Positions 20,042 through 27,435 of a stretch of DNA of 64,000 bases are shown piece after piece. The stretch lies in contig CAWGXG010000002.1 in assembly GCA_963826505.1 (NCBI GenBank), positions 124,001-188,000 of the forward strand. Direction: 5' to 3'. Origin of the DNA: CAWGXG01 sp963826505 (GTDB taxonomy: Bacteria; Chloroflexota; Anaerolineae; Aggregatilineales; Aggregatilineaceae). The first letter of the stretch is position 1. Each line of letters begins with the position of its first letter. The translations under genes and the position numbers were made by a program. The notes beneath the pieces are model-generated. The model was not told the DNA's origin, searched no databases, and saw only the letters and a program-made list of their open reading frames with translations.

Positions 20042-20743
20042 TTAGCGCACGCGCGCCGTCAGCGAGGCGAGATCGCCGCGCACACTGCCGTCCACAACCT
20101 TGTCACCCGCGCGCAAGATCAAGCCGCCTAAAATCGTCGGATCGACTTTGTTCTCGACCTGCTCGGCCCCGGTGACCTTCTTGATTTCGGCCAGCTCGTC
20201 GGCTTCCAACGGAACTGCGCTCACCGCGACGATCTGCTTGCCCAATCCTTTGGCGTCGGCGGGAGCGGCGGCGAAAAAGTCCTTCAAAATCGCTTTCTGG
20301 CGTTTTTCATCCAGCGATTCCCCAACCAGACGCTCAGCCGCGGCCATCGCCAGGCTGACGATCTGGTTGCGAGTTTCGGCCAGAATGCGGTTGCGTTCCT
20401 CTTCGGCCTGCGCCCGCGCCTGCGCGCGCACATCGTCGGCTTCACGGGCGGCATCACGCAGGTACGATTTTTCCTGCTCGTCGGCCCGTTGACGCGCCTC
20501 TTCGATCATCTTCTGCCCTTCGGCACGCGCCTGGGCGAGCAGCTTATCACGTTCGCGTTCGGCATTGGCGCGGGCTTCCTCGGCGGCGCGGGCATCTTCG
20601 AGCCCTTGCGCGATACGTTCCGACCGCTCATCAAGCATCTTCAAGACGCGTGGCCACACGAACAAGCCCAGCAAGCCCAGCAGCAGCAGGAAGTTCAAGA
20701 TTTGGAAGAGAAAAAAGCCCAGATTGATCCCTAAATTTTCCAC
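20042..20743 (-). CDS. atpF: ATP synthase subunit b fused to delta-like C-terminus
   Basis: A 233-aa protein, longer than a normal b subunit (about 160). Residues 9-28 are the single membrane helix (FFLFQILNFLLLLGLLGL), 30-150 a charged coiled coil (peripheral stalk), and 160-233 match the C-terminal domain of subunit delta/OSCP (KKVTGAEQVENKVDPTILGGLILRAGDKVVDGSVRG). The delta N-terminal six-helix domain is missing, so this is a b/partial-delta fusion rather than the full fusion known in mycobacteria. It would link F0 to the top of F1. Last gene of the I-B-E-F operon, ending at a strong terminator; no atpH/A/G/D/C follows. Confidence 0.9.
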   Translation of the reverse strand: MENLGINLGFFLFQILNFLLLLGLLGLFVWPRVLKMLDERSERIAQGLEDARAAEEARANAERERDKLLAQARAEGQKMIEEARQRADEQEKSYLRDAAREADDVRAQARAQAEEERNRILAETRNQIVSLAMAAAERLVGESLDEKRQKAILKDFFAAAPADAKGLGKQIVAVSAVPLEADELAEIKKVTGAEQVENKVDPTILGGLILRAGDKVVDGSVRGDLASLTARVR

Positions 20744-20763
20744 TGTACTCTCCTATGCGGCGA

Positions 20764-21009
20764 CTACAGCACGAACATGATGATCAGGGACACAACCAGT
20801 GCATAGATTGCGACTGCCTCGGCAAAGGCAATACCCAGGATCATGTTGGTGATGATCTGACCGGAAGCGTCCGGATTGCGGCCTATGGCCGTTAGTGCAC
20901 CCTGGACAACGAGACCGATGCCAATGCCAGGCCCGATCACGCCGATCATCGCAAGGCCAGCGCCAATGGTCTTCATGGCACTGATAAAGTCGGCACCACT
21001 AATCTGCAT
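20764..21009 (-). CDS. atpE: ATP synthase subunit c
   Basis: An 81-aa hairpin of two membrane helices forming the rotor ring. The conserved carboxylate is E64 in GIAFAEAVAIYALV, the polar loop is AIGRNPDASG (R44-N45-P46), and the glycine-rich first helix reads GPGIGIG. The sodium-binding residues (Gln in helix 1 and Ser/Thr after the Glu) are absent, so proton coupling is predicted. It lies between atpB and atpF with 20 bases before atpF, and AGGAGG precedes the ATG at 21009. Confidence 0.95.
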   Translation of the reverse strand: MQISGADFISAMKTIGAGLAMIGVIGPGIGIGLVVQGALTAIGRNPDASGQIITNMILGIAFAEAVAIYALVVSLIIMFVL

Positions 21010-21114
21010 GAGAGTTCCTCCTGATGAGAGTTGTCGGTTAAACCGTTATTGCTACACCATAGCCCATTTGGCTGAATACCAACTGCCTGCGAGGCGGCGC
21101 GTAAGCACGCGCGA

Positions 21115-22224
21115 CTACTCGTGCACCTCGTCGTGTTCGTGTCCTTGCATCGCCATCGCGCTGAAGACCAGGAACAGCATTCCGAACACAAACGCCTGGA
21201 TGACGCCGACGAACAGCTCGAACCCATAAATTGGGAACAACATCAGCGATCCGGCCAGGAATGGCAGCACGAAAATCAGCACCATGCCCGCGAAGATATT
21301 GCCGAAAAGTCGGAAGCCGAAACTGACGATGCGCGAGATTTCTGAGACGATCTCCAGCAGCCCAACGGCAAAATCCATGATGCCCATGGGCTCTTTGTCG
21401 GCCTGATCCAGTGCCGGAATGTTGAAGAACTTGAAGAAGTAGCTCCCACCCAGCGCGCTCACGCCGAGCACCTGGATGGTGAGCACCGCGATCAACGCCA
21501 GACCCAACGTCAGATTGAGGTCAGTCGAGGCGGCGCGCACAAAAGGTGTGACGATATGGATATTGTCATTAGCGGCGACAGCGGTTGTCTCGCCAGCAGT
21601 CTCGCCTTCGGCGGGTGTTTCGCCTTCAGCAGGCGCGCCTTCTTCGGCGGCGGCAGCGTGTCCGCTGTCTTTCGTGTGGCAGGCTTCATAGTCTGCTTCA
21701 GTGGCCTTCGTGCCGCTGTCCAGTCCTTTTTCGACCTGGAGCAGAACGCCGTTGCTGGGATACCCGCTGACGCCCTCTTCGGCACAGTGCATCAACCCGA
21801 CACTGTCCACACCGGGCACCAGCTCGTACCAGTTGACAACCAGCACAAACAAGAAGATGGTCCCCATCACCGGCAGGATCTTACGCGCATGCACACCCGC
21901 CGTGGACTTCGCCAGCCCGTACAGCAGGTCGGTCAGCACTTCGAACAGCCCCTGCAACCGCCCCGGGATCGTCCGCATGGTGCGCGTCGCCCCAAAAGCG
22001 AACAGCAGCACCGTGAGATCGGCGATCAGGGTCCCGATCATGGTGTTGGTCAGGGTCAGGCCGCCGATCCCGAAACAGCCGGTACAGACTTTTTCGGGGG
22101 CCACCGAGATCACCGGCAGCGCCATCGCCGTGCCCAGCTTGGGCAGGAGATAGAACGGTACAAACCAGCAAAACAGCGCTGCGACGACCAAAATGCCAAT
22201 AAAAATTGTCCATCCTTTTCTCAA
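21115..22224 (-). CDS. atpB: ATP synthase subunit a with acidic insertion
   Basis: A 369-aa proton-channel stator of F0, about 120 residues longer than usual. The family core is intact: PGRLQGLFEVL, VNWYELVPGV, FVRAASTDLNLTL and the essential arginine R305 in FGFRLFGNIFAG. Between about residues 145 and 222 there is an extra loop rich in Ala, Glu and Gly (PAEGET repeats), with cysteines at 147 and 182. It replaces a short loop between core helices and is predicted to lie outside the membrane. A TTG start overlaps the previous stop (TTGA), with GGAGAA upstream. A His/Glu tail ends the protein. Confidence 0.92.
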   Translation of the reverse strand: MRKGWTIFIGILVVAALFCWFVPFYLLPKLGTAMALPVISVAPEKVCTGCFGIGGLTLTNTMIGTLIADLTVLLFAFGATRTMRTIPGRLQGLFEVLTDLLYGLAKSTAGVHARKILPVMGTIFLFVLVVNWYELVPGVDSVGLMHCAEEGVSGYPSNGVLLQVEKGLDSGTKATEADYEACHTKDSGHAAAAEEGAPAEGETPAEGETAGETTAVAANDNIHIVTPFVRAASTDLNLTLGLALIAVLTIQVLGVSALGGSYFFKFFNIPALDQADKEPMGIMDFAVGLLEIVSEISRIVSFGFRLFGNIFAGMVLIFVLPFLAGSLMLFPIYGFELFVGVIQAFVFGMLFLVFSAMAMQGHEHDEVHE

Positions 22225-22802
22225 GGGCCGTTCTCCTTTGTTGGTGTGCGAGGTTGCTCGCTAACGCCAGACAATGATCTTCCAGTCCCGCCGCGTGCCC
22301 GGCTGGTCGGTGCCGGGCCGCCGGGGGGCGGTGTCCTGATGAGAGCGGTGGCGGACAGCACCATGCGGACCATCGCATACAGGCTGATCGGTACGCTGAT
22401 CAGCACCAGCCCGATGGTAAAAATCGGGTGCGAATTCAGCCGCGCATCCAGGTACATGCCACCAAATAACGCCAAAAAGATCAGCACGACGGTCCCGCAA
22501 CCTGATTGGCCCGCCACTACCGCCAGGGCCATATTGCGCGTGTATTCGGATGGCGAAGGCTTGCGCTCCATCGACAGAACCCTTCGCAGCGTCCAATACT
22601 GGCTCGCCGGTATGCTGATCAAAATCATCCCAATGCTGAACACTGGGTGCAGATGTGTCAGTTGAAAGTCAAGCAGCAGACCCAGACCGGTCGCCAACAC
22701 CACGAGGAAAATACCCGCGATCCCGGCTTCGCCGAGCACTGCCTGGAGGGCCGCTTGGCGCGCGTTTAAGGATGGCCGGTGCTGCTGCAGTGGGTGCTTC
22801 AT
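22221..22802 (-). CDS. AtpI/AtpZ-like F0 assembly protein, duplicated domain
   Basis: A 193-aa protein, first gene of the F0 operon. It has two tandem copies of the two-helix AtpZ/AtpI module: copy 1 about residues 20-75 (GIFLVVLATGLGLLLD, HPVFSIGMILISIP) and copy 2 about 95-150 (IFLALFGGMYLD, HPIFTIGLVLISVP). The second half of each copy is nearly identical in pattern, showing internal duplication. AtpI family proteins assist c-ring assembly or cation handling. I chose ATG 22802; an upstream frame to 22895 would overlap the promoter. The Pro/Arg-rich tail (about 155-193) overlaps atpB by 4 bases. Confidence 0.8.
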   Translation of the reverse strand: MKHPLQQHRPSLNARQAALQAVLGEAGIAGIFLVVLATGLGLLLDFQLTHLHPVFSIGMILISIPASQYWTLRRVLSMERKPSPSEYTRNMALAVVAGQSGCGTVVLIFLALFGGMYLDARLNSHPIFTIGLVLISVPISLYAMVRMVLSATALIRTPPPGGPAPTSRARGGTGRSLSGVSEQPRTPTKENGP

Positions 22803-22850
22803 CCTGGCGCGCGTCTTCCGGGCATGAAGGGAAAGCCCTCGTAACCGGTT

Positions 22851-22880
22851 AGTATAAACAAGCTGTGCACTATTGCACAA
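22851..22880 (-). promoter_or_regulatory. Proximal promoter of the F0 operon
   Basis: On the minus strand TTGTGC (22875-22880), an 18-base spacer, then TATACT (22851-22856) lie about 50 bases before the first ATG. The spacer holds a palindrome TGTGCA-CTAT-TGCACA (22864-22879), a possible operator. Confidence 0.5.
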
Positions 22881-22908
22881 GCCTAGCAGAGTCACGTTAA
22901 ATTGTCAA
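22880..22908 (-). promoter_or_regulatory. Distal promoter of the F0 operon
   Basis: On the minus strand a perfect TTGACA (22903-22908) is followed by a 17-base spacer and TAGGCT (22880-22885). It overlaps the upstream edge of the proximal promoter and the palindrome at 22864-22879. Confidence 0.5.
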
Positions 22909-23000
22909 AAAATCGTATTCAAAAATCAGTTATTTCGCCTGAACCGGCGCATTTCTAACGCGATTATGACATGATCGCACTAACGCCGGGCGGGTATGAT

Positions 23001-23030
23001 GCATCTAAGTCTATAGATGCTTTGTATGAT
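23001..23030 (+). promoter_or_regulatory. Palindrome and -10 upstream of the thioredoxin gene
   Basis: GCATCTA and TAGATGC (23001-23007 / 23014-23020) form a perfect 7-bp palindrome ending 5 bases before TATGAT (23025-23030). It covers the position of the -35 element, so it could be an operator. Confidence 0.4.
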
Positions 23031-23101
23031 ACACCAAACGGTGACGTCGCGCGCGGCACCGTTTGCTCCATCGCCCGGATCACTCGCAGGAGACGCTAGC
23101 C

Positions 23102-23830
23102 ATGCCGCGTTTTGATGAACCACTCAACACCAACGATCTCAGCCTGGACCGCGTGCTGACCGCCGGATTCCCGGTGGCGCTGCTCGTATGGGGTGGCGAC
23201 CGGGTCGATCCGTCGCTGGAGGAGACGCTGCGCCAGGTCGCGAAAAACGACGCAGGGCGCGTCTTGGTGGCGCGCCTGAACGCTGGCGAGAATCCGCAGA
23301 CGGCGCAGCGGGCCGCCTCACCGCTGCCCGCGCTCATCGCCTACCGTGACGGCCAACCGGTTGCGGGGGCGGGCGGTGTCACCTCGCAGACCTTCCGCGC
23401 CTACGTCGATTACCTGTTGGGGCGCGGACCCAAGCCCGCCGACGCAGCCCCTGTCGCCGATAACGGCGCGTCGCACAGCAGGGCTTCGTCGGGCACTGCT
23501 CCGGCGGAGCCGGTCGTCGTGAGCGACGCCAGCTTTGCTCGTGACGTGCTGCACAGCGATCTGCCGGTGCTGGTCGACCTGTGGGCACCCTGGTGCGGAC
23601 CGTGCCGTATGATTGCCCCGGCGGTGGAACATATCGCCCACGATTACGCCGGGCGGCTGAAAGTCGTCAAGCTGAACGTGGACGAGAATCCGCGCACGGC
23701 GGGCCAGTTTCAGGTGCAGGGCATCCCGACGCTGTTGATCTTCAAGGGTGGGCGGGTAATCGATCGCATTGTGGGGGCCGCGCCCGAAGTGCTGTTGCGC
23801 GGCAAAGTCGATGTGGCGCTGCGGAAGTAG
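23102..23830 (+). CDS. Double thioredoxin-domain protein
   Basis: A 242-aa cytoplasmic protein with two thioredoxin folds. Residues 1-108 form a degenerate thioredoxin (LLVWGGDRVDPSLEETL, a cis-Pro-like SPLPALIAYRDG) without CXXC. A Ser/Ala/Pro linker spans about 109-135. Residues 136-242 are a canonical thioredoxin with WCGPC (C165, C168) and the cis-proline GIPTLLIFKGG. The ATG at 23102 has GCAGGAGAC upstream; the longer frame to 23063 lacks a ribosome site. It would reduce disulphides, with the N-terminal copy perhaps binding clients. Monocistronic, ending at a 14-bp terminator hairpin. Confidence 0.85.
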   Translation: MPRFDEPLNTNDLSLDRVLTAGFPVALLVWGGDRVDPSLEETLRQVAKNDAGRVLVARLNAGENPQTAQRAASPLPALIAYRDGQPVAGAGGVTSQTFRAYVDYLLGRGPKPADAAPVADNGASHSRASSGTAPAEPVVVSDASFARDVLHSDLPVLVDLWAPWCGPCRMIAPAVEHIAHDYAGRLKVVKLNVDENPRTAGQFQVQGIPTLLIFKGGRVIDRIVGAAPEVLLRGKVDVALRK

Positions 23831-23874
23831 CGATCAGGGAATAGCGAACAATATTCAACAATCAGCATAAAGCG

Positions 23875-23915
23875 GCCGCCCGCGTGGATAGTCCACGCGG
23901 GCGGCTGTTGTTTCC
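23875..23915. terminator. Bidirectional terminator hairpin
   Basis: A perfect 14-bp inverted repeat with a 3-nt loop (23875-23888 / 23892-23905) is followed by TGTTGTTT. It separates the thioredoxin gene (+) from the small Cys protein gene (-). Confidence 0.85.
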
Positions 23916-23935
23916 TGAAGGCTGTTCGCTGTTCC

Positions 23936-24094
23936 CTACTTCGCCTCTTGGGCGAGATGCCGCTGGTAGGCTTTCCAGCCAGGGCAGATCTTGGTGTGCC
24001 AGCGCCACAGACGCGCTTTCCACGTATTGGGGTGAGCCTCGGCGGCGAGACGTATCGCGCATGTTTCGCACGGGAATGATTTTTGCTCGGACAT
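23936..24094 (-). CDS. Small cysteine-containing protein, 52 aa
   Basis: A short basic protein starting at ATG 24094 with GGAGAATCCC upstream. It has a CETC pair near residues 8-11 and a third Cys in KICPGWKAYQRHL, with a Trp-rich middle (WKARLWRWH). The CXXC...C arrangement could bind zinc or an Fe-S cluster. No family assigned; kept because of the ribosome site and because it sits between two terminators. Confidence 0.6.
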   Translation of the reverse strand: MSEQKSFPCETCAIRLAAEAHPNTWKARLWRWHTKICPGWKAYQRHLAQEAK

Positions 24095-24195
24095 GGGATT
24101 CTCCTCTCTCAGGCTGGTGTGATACGCGCGGCCAGCCTCGAAATTTTCCAATATGTATTACGCACAAGCTGGGGATTGGTTGCGCTGTGTTCCCA

Positions 24196-24233
24196 CAAAA
24201 AAACGCCGCCCGCACAATTTCGTGTGAGCGGCG
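24196..24233 (-). terminator. Terminator of the nuo operon
   Basis: A hairpin (CGCCGC...GCGGCG with a CACA/TGTG upper stem, 24204-24233) is followed on the minus strand by seven T residues (24197-24203). It lies 55 bases after the nuoN stop. Confidence 0.88.
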
Positions 24234-24287
24234 ATGTTTCGCAGTCTTTCAGCTTTTACTGATCGCTGATACCTGTACGCTGATGGC

Positions 24288-25812
24288 TTACAGCAGCACG
24301 TAGAGCGCGTGGGCGGCTTGCGTCGCCCAGTTGAGCAGCGGTGTGATAAGCACGGTCCCGAACAGTAGCACGCCTGCGGCTGACAGCCCTAGCGCCCATC
24401 CAAACGGCGCGCTGACCGGGATCGGCTCGTCGCTGGCACTGGGTTCCATGTACATCACTTTGACGACCACCAGATAGTAGTACAGGCTGATGATCACGTT
24501 CGCCACGCCGACCAACGCCAGCCAGACCAGCCCGGAATCGACCGCGGCGCGGAACAGCAGGAACTTGCCGACGAAGCCCGCCGCCGGAGGAATGCCCGCC
24601 AGGCTGAGCAGCGCCAGCGTCATCGCGAGGCCCAACGCGGCGTTACGCCGGCTGAGACCCGCCAGATCGCTGATCTTCTCGCTGCCGGTCGCGTTGGCGA
24701 ACAGGATGACCGTTCCGAAGGCCAGCATATTGGTCAGCACGTAGATGAACATATAGAACGCGACCGCTGCCGCGCCGTCGCCGCTGCGATCGGTGGAGAT
24801 GGCGGCCACGCCCATCAGGATGTAGCCCGCGTGCGCGATGGTCGAATAGGCCAGCAGGCGCTTGATGTTGCTTTGGACCAGCGCCAGCACGTTGCCCAAC
24901 GTCATCGAGACGACCGACAGCACTACGAGCAGCTGCACCCACAGTTCGCTGTAATCCTTCACGCCGTCCAACGTCCCGACCAGCGTCTGTGGCGGGAAGA
25001 CCGCCAGCAAAAAGCGCAGCAGCAGCCCGAACGAAGCGGCTTTGCTGGCCGTGCTCAGCAGCGCGGTGATCGATGTGGGCGCGCCTTCGTACACGTCGGG
25101 CGTCCAGAAATGGAACGGCACGGCGCTGATCTTGAAGGCAAAGCCGACCATCACCAGACAGCAGCGCGATCACGACGGGCGCGTCATTCAACCCGCCGGT
25201 CGACATCAACGTGCCCAGCTCGTAAATATTAGTCTTGCCCGTAAGCCCATAGACCAGCGAAAGTCCATACAGCGAAAAAGCTGAGGCGAACGCACCGAAC
25301 AAGAAATATTTCAAGCCAGCTTCGCTGCTGTTGTCGTCGTCGCGCAGATAACCCGCCAGCGCGTACAGCGTAATCGACAGCGTTTCCAACGACAGGAAGA
25401 TCATGATCAGGTCGGCGGCGGCGGCCGTCAGGCTGGCCCCGATCACCGAGACGATCAGGATGGCGTAGAAATCGCCGCGCGTGCGCAGTTTGGGTAGGCC
25501 CATCGTGATCAGGCAGCTTAAGCCGCCCGCGATGATCACCATCACGCGGAAGATTTGCGCCAGATCGTCATGGCGGATCATCCCGCCGAGCACGAGCTGG
25601 TCCGAGAGCTTGCCGCTTTGCGGCGGCAAACCCACCAACCACACAATCGCCGCGATCCCCAACAGGCCAAACCCGGCCAGATAGCCAAGGTCAAGCCGCT
25701 GCCGCTTGCGCCACACGAGGTCAAGCGCCAGCACGGCGACGGCCAGGACCGTCATCAGGATTTCTGGCAGTATGGCGATGACGCTCGCCTGGGTATCAGT
25801 TGAGAAGCTCAA
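24288..25812 (-). CDS. nuoN: NADH-quinone oxidoreductase subunit N (frameshifted here)
   Basis: Antiporter-like proton-pumping subunit of complex I. The TTG at 25812, directly after the upstream stop and GGGAGGG, starts LSFSTDTQASVIAILPEILM. The frame runs to VVIALL near 25159, then slips +1; the next frame continues LVMVGFAFKISAVPFHFWTPDVYEGAPT, which carries the functional lysine and PFHFWTPD motif. Removing one base (A at 25158, plus strand) restores an approximately 507-aa protein with about 14 helices, including FLSLETLSITLYAL with the conserved Glu. As nuoN is needed for a working complex, a sequence error is likelier than real loss. Confidence 0.88.
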
Positions 25813-25813
25813 G

Positions 25814-27418
25814 TTACCCTCCCAGCAACGACACAATCGGCTTGACACCCGACTCGATCATCGGCGCCATCAACCGGGGATAGACGCCGAGCGCGATCAG
25901 CCAGAACAGCAGCACGATCAGTGCGATTTTGTCGTAAACCTTGATCGCCGTGATGTTCGGGAAACGTTCGGCATTGAACTCACCAAAGAAGACCTGCCCG
26001 ACGACGCGCAGCACATACGCGGCGGTGACGATGATCCCTAAGGCCGCGACGACCGCGATCAGCCCGTAGTAGTGGAACGAGCCGGTCAGCCAGTGAGTAT
26101 CTGGCGAGAAACCGGGGCCCTTCCACAACCCAGCGAAGATCGGGAATTCCGCTACGAACCCGCTCAGGCCCGGCATGCCCATGCTGACGAAGCCGCCGAT
26201 GATGAAGGCGACCGCCACCCAGGGTAATTTCTGCGCGAACCCGCCCAGGCTGGGGATATCGCGCGTGTGCGCACGGTCGTAGACCATGCCGACACAGGCG
26301 AAGAAAAGCGCCGTCATCACGCCGTGGCTGAACATTTGCATGCCCGCCCCGGTCATCCCGGTGACATTCATCGTGGCGAAGCCCATCGTCACCAGCCCCA
26401 TGTGACTGACCGATGAGAAGCCGATCACATATTTGAAGTCACGCTGGCGCATGGCGATCAGGGCGCCGTACACCACGTTGATCAGCACCAGGAAAATGAT
26501 CCAGGGCAGGTGAGTGCGTGCCCCCTGCGGCATTAGCTCGACGCCTACGCGCAGCGCCGCGAACGCGCCCAACTTCATCAGCACGCCCGCGTGGATCATG
26601 GACACGGCGGTCGGGGCGGCGACGTGACCGTCAGGACTCCAGTTGTGCAGGGGCCAGATGCCCGCCAACACGCCGAAGCCCAGGAACACCGCCGGGAACC
26701 ACAGCCGCGCCGTGGTCACAGCCGACCACGCCGGAGAAAACGGTTTGTCGAACACGCCCGCTTTGGTGGCCGCCTGCAAATCGACGAAATCGAAGCTGTA
26801 GATGCCGGTCGCCTCGCCTGCTTTGAAGTAGAGCACCAGCATCCCGATCATGGCCACGACTGAGCCGACCAGAATATACAGCGTCAGCTTCATGGCGGCG
26901 TACTGCCGCGTTTGGACCCACCCCCAGATCACAATCAAAAAATACATGGGGAAGATCGCGAATTCATAAAAGAAGAACAACACAAACAGATCGACCGCCA
27001 TAAACACGCCAAAGACGCCTGCCACAAGCAGCAGGAAGAATGCCATAAACTCGCGTGTGCGGTCTTCCATCCCCCACGAGATCAAGACTCCCGTGAAGCC
27101 CGCGATTGCCGTCAGCAGCACCATCGGCGCGCTGATGCCGTCCACGCCCAGGTGCCAGCTAATGCCGATCGACTGCACCCATTGGACATGATCCTCAAAG
27201 GCGAAATAGGTCTGACCGGCCTCGGTGGCGGCGTTGGCTTTGTCCGCGCTGTATCCGAAGAACACGCCCAACGCCAGCAGTAGTGCGATCCCTGTAGCCA
27301 TGGCGGCCACAATGCGTGCCTGTTCCTTCGACTCTTTGTCGAGCAGCAGGATGATGATCGCACCGATCACCGGCGTGAGGAGGATGCCTGTCAAGACACC
27401 GCTAAACGTAATGACCAT
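25814..27418 (-). CDS. nuoM: NADH-quinone oxidoreductase subunit M, second copy
   Basis: A 534-aa Mrp-antiporter-type membrane subunit with about 14 helices. Conserved elements: LFFFYEFAIFPMYFLI (helix-5 Glu), PLHNWSPDGHVAAPT (family PFHTWLPDAH, diverged), AGVLMKLGAFAALR and FSSVSHMG. It is clearly diverged from the neighbouring NuoM, with WSPDGH and an Asn in place of the usual Thr, so it is an old paralogue rather than a recent duplicate. It could occupy the NuoM position in a variant complex or provide an extra pump. AGGAGG precedes the ATG at 27418; nuoN starts 2 bases after its stop. Confidence 0.88.
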   Translation of the reverse strand: MVITFSGVLTGILLTPVIGAIIILLLDKESKEQARIVAAMATGIALLLALGVFFGYSADKANAATEAGQTYFAFEDHVQWVQSIGISWHLGVDGISAPMVLLTAIAGFTGVLISWGMEDRTREFMAFFLLLVAGVFGVFMAVDLFVLFFFYEFAIFPMYFLIVIWGWVQTRQYAAMKLTLYILVGSVVAMIGMLVLYFKAGEATGIYSFDFVDLQAATKAGVFDKPFSPAWSAVTTARLWFPAVFLGFGVLAGIWPLHNWSPDGHVAAPTAVSMIHAGVLMKLGAFAALRVGVELMPQGARTHLPWIIFLVLINVVYGALIAMRQRDFKYVIGFSSVSHMGLVTMGFATMNVTGMTGAGMQMFSHGVMTALFFACVGMVYDRAHTRDIPSLGGFAQKLPWVAVAFIIGGFVSMGMPGLSGFVAEFPIFAGLWKGPGFSPDTHWLTGSFHYYGLIAVVAALGIIVTAAYVLRVVGQVFFGEFNAERFPNITAIKVYDKIALIVLLFWLIALGVYPRLMAPMIESGVKPIVSLLGG

Positions 27419-27435
27419 TCATAATCCTCCTACAG

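Noticed and set aside
23063..23101. Longer start for the double thioredoxin
   Set aside because: The extra 13 residues have no ribosome site, while ATG 23102 has a good one.
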